DNA of 34,695 nt from Rhodoferax sp. (lineage in GTDB: Bacteria; Pseudomonadota; Gammaproteobacteria; Burkholderiales; Burkholderiaceae_C): positions 1-34,695 of the forward strand of contig NZ_JAUSLE010000081.1 in NCBI RefSeq assembly GCF_030646845.1, in the 5' to 3' direction. This document shows, one piece after another, positions 21,457 through 28,947 of this stretch; the stretch's first letter is position 1; every line of letters begins with the position of its first letter. The translations under genes and the position numbers were made by a program. The notes under the pieces are model-generated. The model was not told the origin of the DNA and did no database searches. It worked only from the letters and a program-made list of their open reading frames with translations.

Positions 21457-21531
21457 TTTTATCTCCTGGTCAATTTGGGAAGTGCAGGCCACCTCGCCCG
21501 AGCCCGGATACAGCACCACAGAACACGATGC

Positions 21532-21569
21532 CATTCCAGAGAAATTCGATTCTAAATTTCTGTGGAATG
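21532..21569 (-). promoter_or_regulatory. Long stem-loop in the pnp leader, candidate RNase III site
   Basis: Plus-strand arms CATTCCA (21532-21538) plus AGAAATT (21540-21546) pair with AATTTCT (21555-21561) plus TGGAATG (21563-21569). A single G-G mismatch separates two 7-bp blocks, and the loop is 8 bases. It lies 76 bases upstream of the pnp start codon. In Escherichia coli the pnp leader carries a long stem cut by RNase III that starts PNPase autoregulation; position and shape here fit that role, but function is inferred. Confidence 0.6.
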
Positions 21570-21608
21570 ACACAGCTTCGCTCCGTTTATGCCTTCTCCG
21601 AAGTAACA

Positions 21609-21640
21609 AACGCCTGAGCTAGTAACCTAACTCAGGCGTT
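21609..21640 (-). terminator. Hairpin after rpsO, terminator or attenuator before pnp
   Basis: AACGCCTGAG on the minus strand (plus 21631-21640) pairs perfectly over 10 bp with CTCAGGCGTT (plus 21609-21618), leaving a 12-base loop. The minus-strand transcript continues with TGTTAC, so only a short U-tract is present (GTTTGTT). It begins 18 bases after the rpsO stop. The position matches the rpsO attenuator of other proteobacteria, where part of the transcription reads on into pnp. Confidence 0.65.
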
Positions 21641-21658
21641 CATCATTCGATGGATCGA

Positions 21659-21925
21659 TTACTTGCGCAGACCCAGCTTGGCGATCAGTGCGGTGTAACG
21701 TTCAGCGTTTTTGGACTTCAAATAGTCCAGCAGCTTGCGGCGGCGGCTCACCATGCGCAACAGACCGCGGCGACCGTGGTGGTCTTTGGCGTGAGTCTTG
21801 AAGTGGGGGGTGAGTTCGTTGATACGGGCGGTCAGCAGAGCCACCTGGACTTCTGGGCTGCCTGTGTCGCCGGCCTGGCGTGCGTTGTCTTTGACGACAG
21901 CGGCTTTGATACTGGATGCGATCAT
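21659..21925 (-). CDS. rpsO: 30S ribosomal protein S15
   Basis: This is an 88-residue ribosomal protein that binds 16S rRNA in the platform of the small subunit. The sequence matches the family over its full length, with [19 protein letters not shown] (about residues 22-40), [19 protein letters not shown] and [11 protein letters not shown] good Shine-Dalgarno (CAGGAAAATGAAATG region) precedes the ATG at 21925. It is followed by pnp in the same direction, the widespread rpsO-pnp pair. Confidence 0.97.
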   Translation of the reverse strand: MIASSIKAAVVKDNARQAGDTGSPEVQVALLTARINELTPHFKTHAKDHHGRRGLLRMVSRRRKLLDYLKSKNAERYTALIAKLGLRK

Positions 21926-21952
21926 TTCATTTTCCTGATGGTGTTGAACTTG

Positions 21953-21979
21953 CGTCAGGCGCTGGAACTGCCCCTGACG
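21953..21979 (-). promoter_or_regulatory. Hairpin in the rpsO leader, candidate S15 autoregulatory element
   Basis: CGTCAGG (21953-21959) and CCTGACG (21973-21979) form a 7-bp stem around a 13-base loop. It lies 27 bases upstream of the rpsO start codon, between the -10-like element and the ribosome site. S15 represses its own translation through leader RNA structures that differ among bacterial groups, so this hairpin is a reasonable candidate. The link is inference. Confidence 0.45.
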
Positions 21980-22008
21980 TGCGCTATTGCGGTGTGCAAA
22001 GCCTTTGG

Positions 22009-22014
22009 ATTATA
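22009..22014 (-). promoter_or_regulatory. -10-like element TATAAT of a probable rpsO promoter
   Basis: The minus strand reads GGTTATAATCC here, a perfect TATAAT hexamer about 85 bases upstream of the rpsO start codon and just downstream of the aminotransferase stop. The -35 region 16-18 bases further upstream is poor (ATGCCG-like), so the promoter may rely on upstream sequence or activation. It would drive rpsO-pnp. Confidence 0.5.
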
Positions 22015-22044
22015 ACCCGACGCCGGTTCGGCGGCATCCCAGGG

Positions 22045-23220
22045 CTAAACCGTTCCCGGCGTCGCTTGCTTCGCCAGCCAGCCCCGCAGGCGCTCCACGC
22101 CCTCCTCCAGGCGCTGCGCATCCTTTGAGGCAAAGCACCAGCGCAACCATCCCCGGGCCTCAGGCGCAAATGCGTCGCCCGGTGCCAGGCCCAGACCCGC
22201 CTCAACGACCAGCCGCTTGGCCGTCGTGAGTGAATCGTCGAAGCCCTCCAGCCGGAAAAAGGCGTACATGCCACCGCGCGCCGGCGCCACCTGCACGCCC
22301 GGCATCGCCTGCAACAGGGGAATCAGCGTGTCACGGCAGGCCTTCAGATGGGCCACGACCCGGGGCGTCACCTCGTCGGTTCGCCGCAGGGCGGCCACAC
22401 CTGCCCGCTGCGTGAAGACGCTGGCGCACGAGGTGTTGAACTCGATCAGTTTGCCCATGTGATGCGTCATGCTGGGCGGCATCACCAGCCAGCCGAGCCG
22501 CCAGCCGGTCATGAGGAAACTCTTGGAAAAACTGTGCACCACCACCAGGCGGTCCTCGGGACCGGCCACATCCAGAAAGCTGGGCGCGCAGCCATTGCTT
22601 GTGGGCTCGTAATAGAGCCGCTCATAGACCTCATCCGCCAGTATCCAGGTTCCCGTGCCCCGGCAATGGTCCAGGATGCGCTGCTGCTCGTCACGGGTCA
22701 GCGTCCAGCCGGTCGGGTTGTTCGGCGCGTTGATGATCAGCACCTTGGTCGACGCTGTGACGGCTGCCAGCAGTGCCTGCATATCCAGCGTCCACGCGCC
22801 ACCGACCGGGCTCAGCGCCACGCACTTGACGCGGGCCCCCATGATAGCGGGCTGCGCCGTCAGGTTCGGCCACACGGGCGTCACCGCCACCACCTCGTCG
22901 CCCGCATCCACCAGTTGCTGCATGGCCAGCATCAGCGCGTTGACGCCGCCGCTGGTGACGGCCACGCGATCCACGCCAATGGGGCCATGCCGCGCGCTCA
23001 TGTAGTCCGAGATGGCCTCGCGCAACTCGGGCAGGCCCAGGTTGTGGGAATAGAAGGTCTCGCCGCGCTGCAGCGAATCGATGGCCGCCTGGCGAATGAA
23101 ATCAGGCGTGACTTCGTCGCTCTCGCCAAACCAGAAAGCCAGCACATCGCTGCGTCCCATGCCGGCGTTGGCGACTTCGCGGATTCTGGATTCTTCGAGG
23201 TTCTGAATGACTTGGCGCAT
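22045..23220 (-). CDS. PLP-dependent class I/II aminotransferase
   Basis: This is a 391-residue fold-type I aminotransferase. Motifs visible: FYSHNLGLPELREAISDY near residues 61-78, NAPNNPTGW around residue 165, the aspartate and tyrosine of ILADEVYERLYY that contact PLP, and the Schiff-base lysine in SFSKSFLMTGWRLGW at about residue 232. The C-terminal arginine region reads APEARGWLRWCFAS. It most resembles aspartate/aromatic aminotransferase-like proteins of unknown specificity. It follows the ABC substrate-binding protein gene by 24 bases on the same strand, so they may be co-transcribed and share an amino-acid-related role. Confidence 0.9.
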   Translation of the reverse strand: MRQVIQNLEESRIREVANAGMGRSDVLAFWFGESDEVTPDFIRQAAIDSLQRGETFYSHNLGLPELREAISDYMSARHGPIGVDRVAVTSGGVNALMLAMQQLVDAGDEVVAVTPVWPNLTAQPAIMGARVKCVALSPVGGAWTLDMQALLAAVTASTKVLIINAPNNPTGWTLTRDEQQRILDHCRGTGTWILADEVYERLYYEPTSNGCAPSFLDVAGPEDRLVVVHSFSKSFLMTGWRLGWLVMPPSMTHHMGKLIEFNTSCASVFTQRAGVAALRRTDEVTPRVVAHLKACRDTLIPLLQAMPGVQVAPARGGMYAFFRLEGFDDSLTTAKRLVVEAGLGLAPGDAFAPEARGWLRWCFASKDAQRLEEGVERLRGWLAKQATPGTV

Positions 23221-23244
23221 GGCGGCCTCAGGTTGGGAACAGGG

Positions 23245-24528
23245 TTACTGCGCGGGGCGCTGCATCTTGCAGCTGGTGGGCTGCTCGGCGCTGGCCGCGG
23301 CAATGGTCTTGATGACCCGAAACCCGTAACCCGAGCCTTCCACATCAAACTTCACGCCGGGGGCGCCCTGCCGGTCCATCATGCCCACCACCAGGGGTTG
23401 CTGAAACTGGTGATCGGACGCCCGCATCGCTCCGCTCTGCGAAGCAAAAGTGATGTTAGCCCTCTCCAGCTGGGCGGCAACAGCTATCGAATTGGTAGTA
23501 CCGGCTTTTTCAATTGCCTGCGCCAATGACTCCACCATCAGCTGCATGCGCATGTGCACGTAGTCGTCGGCCGGCTTGGGGAAACGCTGGCGAAACGACT
23601 GGTAGAAGGCTTCACTTTGCGCCGTCTGCACATTGGGCAGCCAGTCAGCCACCGCCACCACCCGGCCAATACCGGCATCGCCAATGGCAGCCGGTGCGCC
23701 CAGCGCATTGCCGTAGAAGGTGTAGAACTTGCCCTCGAAGCCGACCTCTTTCGCCGCCTTGACGAGCAGCGTCAGGTCGTTGCCGAAATTGCCGGTGATC
23801 ACCGCCTGCGCGCCGCTGGACTTGATCTTGGCCGCGTAGGGCAGGAAGTCCTTGACACGGCCGATCGGGTGCAGCTCTTCGCCGACCAGTTGCACGTCTG
23901 GGCGCAGCACGCCCAGCTGGCGTTTGGCTTCGCGCGCGACGGCATGGCCGAAGCTGTAGTCCTGGCCAATGATGTAGACACTCTTGAGGGCTTTGTCGTC
24001 CTTCAGCACCTCCATCAATGCGCTCATGCGCATGTCGGCGTGGGCGTCAAAGCGAAAGTGCCAGAAACTGCACTTCTCATTCGTCAAAATGGGATCGACC
24101 GCTGAATAGTTCAGAAACACCACGCGCTTGCCCGGCTCGCGCTCGTTGTGCTTGTTGATCGCCTCAATCAGGGCCGCCGCCGTCGCCGACGAGTTGCCCT
24201 GCATGATGAACTGCGCACCGTCGTCAATGGCCGACTTCAGCGCCGACAGGGCCTCCTCGGTCTGACCTTTGCTGTCGTAACGCTCCAGCGCCAGCGGACG
24301 CGCGCCGCCGCCGGCCACACCAAGCTTGACCCCACCGCGGGCGTTGACGCGCTCCATGGCCCAGATCAGGTTGCGAGACACCGCCTCGCCGGTGTTGCCA
24401 AACGGACCGCTCAAGCTTTCGATCATCGCGACCTTGATGGGGGCTGGCGTTGGCTGCGCCATCGCCAGGGTCGGCACACATAGCGCCACGGCCAGCAATT
24501 TCAAGGCCCAGCGGGGAAGAATAAACAT
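23245..24528 (-). CDS. Periplasmic ABC substrate-binding protein, branched-chain amino acid/amide type
   Basis: This is a 427-residue exported protein. The start at 24528 gives a classic signal peptide: FILPRWALKLLAVALC, then PTLAMA with cleavage likely after residue 24. The mature part is a type I periplasmic binding fold of the LivK/HAAT group, starting with IKVAMIESLSGPFGNTGEAV and containing MQGNSSATAAALIEAINKHN and YIIGQDYSFGHAVAREAKRQ. The C-terminal tail has a lone cysteine (SCKMQRPAQ). No permease or ATPase genes lie beside it, so it is an orphan binding protein. Its ligand cannot be read from sequence. It diverges from the Hsp20 gene. Confidence 0.9.
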   Translation of the reverse strand: MFILPRWALKLLAVALCVPTLAMAQPTPAPIKVAMIESLSGPFGNTGEAVSRNLIWAMERVNARGGVKLGVAGGGARPLALERYDSKGQTEEALSALKSAIDDGAQFIMQGNSSATAAALIEAINKHNEREPGKRVVFLNYSAVDPILTNEKCSFWHFRFDAHADMRMSALMEVLKDDKALKSVYIIGQDYSFGHAVAREAKRQLGVLRPDVQLVGEELHPIGRVKDFLPYAAKIKSSGAQAVITGNFGNDLTLLVKAAKEVGFEGKFYTFYGNALGAPAAIGDAGIGRVVAVADWLPNVQTAQSEAFYQSFRQRFPKPADDYVHMRMQLMVESLAQAIEKAGTTNSIAVAAQLERANITFASQSGAMRASDHQFQQPLVVGMMDRQGAPGVKFDVEGSGYGFRVIKTIAAASAEQPTSCKMQRPAQ

Positions 24529-24623
24529 ATGGGAATCTCTCTTGAAAACCACCGCTTCACTCGCAGATTCGGTACAGGCGGCGATTCATGTTGAACGCCG
24601 CGCAGTGTACAAGGAGTTAAACC

Positions 24624-25004
24624 ATGTTTTTTGCCACCACCGCCCCTGCCAGCTTGCGTCGTCAAGCCTATTCGCCTGCAGCTCGTTCCCTGGAGCGTTT
24701 CCTGTCCGAGGCGCAACGGGCCAGCCGTCAGACAGCATGCGCCGTCGCACAGGATGACAAGTCCTACACGCTGACCTTTGACGTACCCGGCATCGCGAAA
24801 GACCAGTTGAACATCGGCATTGAAGGCAACATTGTGCGGATCGAAACCCAGGCCGGCGCGCCACGCCAATACAAGCAAGCGTATGAACTGCCGCAGGACA
24901 TCGACGTGACCACCAGCGAGGCCAGACTGGAGAACGGTGTGCTCACGCTCAAGCTCGGAAAACAAGTGCCGGTGAGCCGGGTGACCCAGTTGACGGTCAA
25001 CTGA
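24624..25004 (+). CDS. Small heat-shock protein, Hsp20/alpha-crystallin family
   Basis: This is a 126-residue ATP-independent holdase-type chaperone. The alpha-crystallin domain covers about residues 38-122 and includes YTLTFDVPGIAKDQLNIGIE, a strand pair ending IVRIET, and the family signature ARLENGVLTLKLGK near the end. The N-terminal arm is short and Arg/Ala-rich. The usual C-terminal I-x-I/V anchor is not clear; VPV after LGKQ may serve. A strong AAGGAG precedes the ATG by 8 bases. It is divergently transcribed from the ABC binding-protein gene with a 95-bp gap. Confidence 0.9.
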   Translation: MFFATTAPASLRRQAYSPAARSLERFLSEAQRASRQTACAVAQDDKSYTLTFDVPGIAKDQLNIGIEGNIVRIETQAGAPRQYKQAYELPQDIDVTTSEARLENGVLTLKLGKQVPVSRVTQLTVN

Positions 25005-25007
25005 TTT

Positions 25008-25024
25008 GCTATTAATACGATAGC
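25008..25024. repeat. Small palindrome GCTAT-N7-ATAGC, copy 1
   Basis: GCTAT and ATAGC are separated by TAATACG between the convergent Hsp20 and tsaD genes. A second copy of the same form lies at 33637-33653. The AT-rich sequence stands out from its GC-rich surroundings, and related GCTAT-rich sequence occurs in intergenic DNA of Comamonadaceae as far as I recall. It could act as a weak bidirectional transcript end. Confidence 0.4.
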
Positions 25025-25059
25025 TATACAGGAAATGAATACGTAGGCTAGCTGCCCAT

Positions 25060-26124
25060 TTATAGTGAATCTAGCGGCCAGCGCGGTTTGACGTCGAAAG
25101 CGTACACCTCGCTGGCTGTTTGCTGTCCGGACTGCAGGCGCATGGCAGCCGCCATCGCAATCATGGCGCCGTTGTCGGTGCACAAATGCAGCTCCGGGTA
25201 ATGCACCCGCACCTGGCGCCTGGCGCACTCGCTGTTCAGCTGTTCGCGCAGCATCCGGTTGGCGCCGACGCCGCCCGCCACCACCAGCCGCTTCAAACCG
25301 GCCTGATTCAGCGCCGCCAGTGACTTCTTCACCAGCACTTCCACGATCGCCGCCTGGGTGGATGCCGCCAGGTCGGCCAGCACGTTCGCGGGCAAGTCCG
25401 TGACCGCGCAGTCTTGCGCCAGCGCCAGCTTCTTCGCCTGCACCATCACCGCCGTCTTCAAGCCAGCAAACGAAAAATCAAGGTTTCCGCTGTGCAACAA
25501 GGGGCGTGGCAACTTGAACGCGGCAGGGTCACCTTGCTCGGCCAGTCTTGAAAGCGCCGGGCCACCCGGATAACCCAGGCCCAGCAGCTTGGCCGACTTG
25601 TCAAAAGCCTCACCCGCCGCGTCGTCAATCGTCTCGCCCAGCAGCGTGTAACGCCCGACCCCATCCACCCGCATCAATTGGGTGTGGCCGCCCGACACCA
25701 GCAGGGCGACGAACGGAAACTCCGGTGGATCGGCACTGAGAAAAGGCGACAGCAAGTGGCCTTCGAGGTGGTGCACACCCAGCACCGGCTTGCCCAGCGC
25801 CGCGCCCAGCGCGCACGCCACACCCGCCCCGACCAGCAAGGCCCCCGCCAGACCGGGACCACGGGTGAAGGCCACCACATCCACGTCGGCCAGGGTTCGT
25901 CCCGAGGAAGCAAGCACTTGTTCTGTCAGGGGCAGCACGCGGCGAATATGGTCGCGACTGGCCAGCTCGGGGACTACGCCGCCGTACGCCTGATGCATCT
26001 CGATCTGGCTGTAAAGGGCCTCCGCCAACAGCACCGGCACGCCGGCACCCTGTACCTCGACCAGCGCCACGCCCGTCTCATCGCACGAGGACTCAATCCC
26101 CAACACCCGCAAGTTTTTCACCAT
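25060..26124 (-). CDS. tsaD: tRNA N6-threonylcarbamoyladenosine transferase component TsaD
   Basis: This is a 354-residue ASKHA-fold protein that transfers the threonylcarbamoyl group to A37 of ANN-decoding tRNAs, together with TsaB and TsaE. The N-terminal nucleotide loop is [15 protein letters not shown] (residues 8-22). The metal-binding HxxxH motif is H119-L-E-G-H123. [14 protein letters not shown] and [14 protein letters not shown] follow. The start at 26124 (MVKNLRVLG) is the family start; the upstream in-frame extension to 26223 overlaps the divergent nasT gene and is rejected. Length is typical. It is divergent from nasT and convergent with Hsp20. Confidence 0.96.
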   Translation of the reverse strand: MVKNLRVLGIESSCDETGVALVEVQGAGVPVLLAEALYSQIEMHQAYGGVVPELASRDHIRRVLPLTEQVLASSGRTLADVDVVAFTRGPGLAGALLVGAGVACALGAALGKPVLGVHHLEGHLLSPFLSADPPEFPFVALLVSGGHTQLMRVDGVGRYTLLGETIDDAAGEAFDKSAKLLGLGYPGGPALSRLAEQGDPAAFKLPRPLLHSGNLDFSFAGLKTAVMVQAKKLALAQDCAVTDLPANVLADLAASTQAAIVEVLVKKSLAALNQAGLKRLVVAGGVGANRMLREQLNSECARRQVRVHYPELHLCTDNGAMIAMAAAMRLQSGQQTASEVYAFDVKPRWPLDSL

Positions 26125-26179
26125 AGCGTCCGAGTTTAGGGGATGCACACCCTTCGCAAGCCGCGCGGAGGCGCCAATC

Positions 26180-26195
26180 TGGCGCGATTCTTGCA
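26180..26195 (+). promoter_or_regulatory. Sigma-54 promoter for nasT, TGGCGC-N5-TTGCA
   Basis: TGGCGCGATTCTTGCA contains GG-N10-GC with TGGC and TTGCA at the right spacing, a near-perfect -24/-12 element. The predicted transcription start is about 26206, 12 bases after the -12 cytosine. It therefore falls one base before the ATG at 26207. The GC-rich background makes a chance match possible, and no clear NtrC-type site was found upstream within tsaD. Confidence 0.55.
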
Positions 26196-26206
26196 TGAAA
26201 AACGGT

Positions 26207-26833
26207 ATGAATGAAGCCCTCAAAATTGTCGTCGTCGCCCCCGATCTGGCCGTAGAGGACCAGAGCGATGACTACGCCATCAACCAGGCGGAGCGCTCCC
26301 GCAGCCTGCGCATTGGCCTGCTGGAGAACGGTTTCAACCTGGTGGCCGTGCTCCCGGCCGATGTGTTCTTGCAGGAGCGCATCGCCCAGTTGCAACCCGA
26401 CATGATCATCGTGGACGCGGAGAGCGAGGCTCGCGACGCCCTGGAGCATGTGGTGATGGCAACCCGGGATGCGCGCCGCCCCATCGTCATGTTCACCAAC
26501 GACAGCGACACCCGCCACGTGAAGGACGCCGTGGCCGCTGGCGTATCGGCTTATATCGTGGCCGGGCTCTCGAGCGAGCGCATCCGCCCCATTCTGGACG
26601 TGGCCATGGCGCGCTTCCAGCACGAACAGGCGCTGCGGCAGGAACTGGCCGCCACCAAGACCGAGTTGCAGGACCGCAAAGTCATTGACCGGGCCAAGGG
26701 CCTGCTGATGCAGCGCCAGGGCTTGAGCGAACAGGCCGCCTTTGAGAAGATGCGAAAAACCGCCATGGACAAAGGCCTGAAGCTGGCCGACGTGGCGCAG
26801 CGCATGCTCGATGTGATGGATCTGCTGGGCTGA
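26207..26833 (+). CDS. nasT: NasT-type response regulator with ANTAR RNA-binding domain
   Basis: This is a 208-residue antiterminator protein. A receiver-like domain (residues about 5-135) has an aspartate at the phosphorylation position (PDMIIVD70), but alanine (A119, YIVAG) where receivers have lysine, so it is probably not a normal phospho-switch. A coiled helix (about 136-158) leads to the ANTAR domain (about 148-203) with [20 protein letters not shown] and [20 protein letters not shown] proteins bind tandem hairpins in nascent RNA and prevent termination; NasT controls nitrate and nitrite assimilation genes and is normally held by NasS, which is not in this window. An in-frame ATG at 26195 overlaps the -12 promoter box, so I chose 26207. 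Neither start has a Shine-Dalgarno. Confidence 0.9.
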   Translation: MNEALKIVVVAPDLAVEDQSDDYAINQAERSRSLRIGLLENGFNLVAVLPADVFLQERIAQLQPDMIIVDAESEARDALEHVVMATRDARRPIVMFTNDSDTRHVKDAVAAGVSAYIVAGLSSERIRPILDVAMARFQHEQALRQELAATKTELQDRKVIDRAKGLLMQRQGLSEQAAFEKMRKTAMDKGLKLADVAQRMLDVMDLLG

Positions 26834-26846
26834 GCCGCGCTGCCGT

Positions 26847-27494
26847 TCAATCCCTGTGGACTACTGGTCCTGGTCCCGGCTTCAGTCCCAAGCCGGCCAG
26901 ATAGGTCTGCATCGCCATTTCGGCGACATCCACCAACTCAAAGGCCTGCGGGGCCAGCAACCAGGTATGGATGAGCCCCACCACCAGCGCATGCAAACCA
27001 TGCGCCGCGGCCAATGGCGAAACCGGCAAGGGTGTCGCCCGACGCGCACTGGCGTCGCGCAGGCTGCGCTGCATGTGGCCCACCGCGTCGGCCTGAATCT
27101 GCAGTTGGCGCGTCTGCACTGCCAGCAGTTCATTGACGTACTCCACTTTGAGGGTGGCCACTTCAAAGACACGACGGGTCCGGTCGTCCGAGGCGATCTT
27201 GCGCACGGCGTCCAGAATCGCGCGCAGCAGTTCATCCAGGGGATCCAGTCCGCCGTCGTGTCCAACCTGGTGCAACGCCTCCTCCATGGGCAGGGTGACG
27301 CGCTCCATCATGGCGTTGAACAGATCCGCCTTGTTCTTGAAATGCCAGTAGATCGCCCCGCGGCTCACGCCCGCGGCCTGTGCAATGTCATGCAGGGAGG
27401 TGCGGCAAACGCCCTTTTCGGCAAACACATGCTCGGCCGCATCCAGCAGGCGAAGGCGGGTCGCGAGAGCTTCTTCTTTGGTGCAGCGAGCCAT
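26847..27494 (-). CDS. TetR-family repressor, AcrR/TtgR-like
   Basis: This is a 215-residue DNA-binding repressor. The N-terminal helix-turn-helix region runs from ATRLRLLDAAEHVFAEKGV through TSLHDIAQAAGVSRGAIYWH and FKNKADLFNAM (about residues 10-60), the typical AcrR pattern. The C-terminal ligand domain (about 75-205) contains ARRATPLPVSPLAAAHGLHA and LVVGLIHTWLL, as in efflux-pump repressors. The start at 27494 follows AAGGA by 8 bases; the longer version to 27533 lacks support. It is divergent from the RND operon and presumably represses it by binding the palindrome at 27542-27563. Convergent with nasT, 13 bp apart. Confidence 0.92.
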   Translation of the reverse strand: MARCTKEEALATRLRLLDAAEHVFAEKGVCRTSLHDIAQAAGVSRGAIYWHFKNKADLFNAMMERVTLPMEEALHQVGHDGGLDPLDELLRAILDAVRKIASDDRTRRVFEVATLKVEYVNELLAVQTRQLQIQADAVGHMQRSLRDASARRATPLPVSPLAAAHGLHALVVGLIHTWLLAPQAFELVDVAEMAMQTYLAGLGLKPGPGPVVHRD

Positions 27495-27541
27495 ACGGGC
27501 GTCCTTCAAAAAATGGCAGGAATGGCACAGCATCCAGACTC

Positions 27542-27563
27542 ATACATTCATCATTGTATGTAT
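27542..27563. promoter_or_regulatory. AcrR-type palindromic operator between the repressor and efflux genes
   Basis: The outer arms ATACAT (27542-27547) and ATGTAT (27558-27563) are exact inverted repeats. Inner CA and TG also match, giving ATACATnCA-n4-TGnATGTAT. This closely resembles the Escherichia coli AcrR box, whose arms are TACATACAT and ATGTATGTA. It sits 48 bases upstream of the repressor start and 77 bases upstream of the adaptor start. A TTGACA hexamer at 27567-27572 is adjacent, but no good -10 follows it. Confidence 0.65.
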
Positions 27564-27639
27564 ACTTTGACAATCGCGATGCTTTTGCACACCATGCAGC
27601 AGAAACCGATTTCTATCCCCCTCTTTCCGGAAAAACACC

Positions 27640-28935
27640 ATGCCTGCACCTTGCACTCGGCTTGCCTTCGTTTCCCCTTTTCCTCAGCGCTCGTCCTGGC
27701 ACAGCCGGCTGGCCTTGAGCGCCATCGGCCTGGCGGCCCTGCTGGCGGGCTGCGGTCAAAGCAGCACGGCACCGGCTGGCCCTGCGGGCGGCATGCCCCC
27801 GGCCGAAGTGGGCGTCGTCACCGTCACGCCGGGCGATGTGGGCCTGATCACTGAATTGCCTGGCCGGCTGGAAGCCTCGCGTGTGGCCCAGGTGCGGGCA
27901 CGGGCCGCGGGCATTCTGCAAAAGCGCTTGTTTCGGGAAGGCAGCGACGTGAAAGCCGGTCAAGCTTTGTTCGAGATTGACGCCAGCCCTTACCAGGCCG
28001 CTTATGCCAGCGCCCAGGGCAGCCTGGCCAGAGCCGAGGCCAACCTGATGCAGGCCAGTGCGCAAGCCGAGCGCTACAAACCACTGGCAGAGGCCCAGGC
28101 CATCAGCCAGCAGGAGTTCGTGAACGCCCAGGCGGCCCGCAAACAGGCCGAGGCCGACGTCGCGATGGGCAAAGCCGCCGTGCAGACCGCCCGCATCAAC
28201 CTGAATTACGCCACGGTGACGGCCCCGATCTCGGGCCGCATTGGCCGCTCACTGGTGACCGAAGGCGCCCTGGTGGGCCAGGGCGAAGCGACGCAGCTCG
28301 CTGTCATCCAGCAGATTGACCCGATGTACGTGAACTTCACGCAGTCGGCCGCCGAGGTGATGAAGCTGCGCCGGGCCATGGAGGGCGGCCAGCTCAAACG
28401 CGCCGGCACCGGCAATGCGGCGAGTGTTCGCGTGGTGCTGGAAGACGGCAGCGAATACGCGCGCCCGGGCAAGCTCTTGTTCTCGGACCTGACCGTCGAC
28501 GCCACCACCGGCCAGATCACGCTGCGCGCCGAGGTGCCCAACCCGGGCGGCGCGCTGCTGCCCGGCCTGTACGTGCGCGTGCGGCTCGAGCAGGCCCAGG
28601 CCAGCAACGCGCTCACGCTGCCACAGCAGGCGGTAACGCGCTCACCGCAAGGCGATTCGGTCATGGTGGTCGGTGCCGACGGCAAAGTCAGTCCCCGCCC
28701 GGTCAAGGTCGGCGGCCAGCAGGGCGGCCAGTGGGTGATCCTGGAAGGCCTGAAGGCCGGCGAACAGGTGATGGTGGATGGCTTTCAGAAGCTGCGCGGC
28801 GACGCGCCGGTCAAGCCTGTGCCCTGGCAGGCACCCGGCAGCCAGTCGGCCGCACCTGCTGCACCGGCGGCTTCGTCAGCCACAGCACCGGTGGCGTCAG
28901 CGCCCGCCAGTGCGGCCTCCGGCGCAGCGCGTTAA
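27640..28935 (+). CDS. RND efflux periplasmic adaptor lipoprotein (AcrA/MexA-like)
   Basis: This is a 431-residue membrane-fusion protein linking the inner-membrane pump to the outer-membrane channel. A lipoprotein signal ends in LLAGC with lipid-attachment cysteine C38. The lipoyl/coiled-coil region follows: LPGRLEASRVAQVRARAAGI, then a hairpin of Ala/Gln-rich helices (about residues 110-180), TAPISGRIGRSLVTEGALVG, the beta-barrel with VDATTGQITLRAEVPNPGG, and a membrane-proximal domain. The C-terminal about 30 residues are a low-complexity Ala/Ser/Pro/Val tail. It is first in a three-gene operon, 12 bases before the pump gene. Confidence 0.95.
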   Translation: MPAPCTRLAFVSPFPQRSSWHSRLALSAIGLAALLAGCGQSSTAPAGPAGGMPPAEVGVVTVTPGDVGLITELPGRLEASRVAQVRARAAGILQKRLFREGSDVKAGQALFEIDASPYQAAYASAQGSLARAEANLMQASAQAERYKPLAEAQAISQQEFVNAQAARKQAEADVAMGKAAVQTARINLNYATVTAPISGRIGRSLVTEGALVGQGEATQLAVIQQIDPMYVNFTQSAAEVMKLRRAMEGGQLKRAGTGNAASVRVVLEDGSEYARPGKLLFSDLTVDATTGQITLRAEVPNPGGALLPGLYVRVRLEQAQASNALTLPQQAVTRSPQGDSVMVVGADGKVSPRPVKVGGQQGGQWVILEGLKAGEQVMVDGFQKLRGDAPVKPVPWQAPGSQSAAPAAPAASSATAPVASAPASAASGAAR

Positions 28936-28947
28936 GGAGCCGGCGTC

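Noticed and set aside
24541..24575. CTTGAAA upstream of the Hsp20 gene as a sigma-32 -35 element
   Set aside because: No CCCCATnT-like -10 is found 13-15 bases downstream, so the match is probably chance.
26171..26185. GCGCC-N5-GGCGC inverted repeat overlapping the nasT promoter as an operator
   Set aside because: It is a short GC-only palindrome in a GC-rich genome and partly coincides with the -24 element. It does not match the NtrC pattern.
27567..27595. TTGACA as the -35 of the efflux operon promoter
   Set aside because: The -10 position 17 bases downstream has no resemblance to TATAAT, so I mention the hexamer only with the operator and do not call a promoter.
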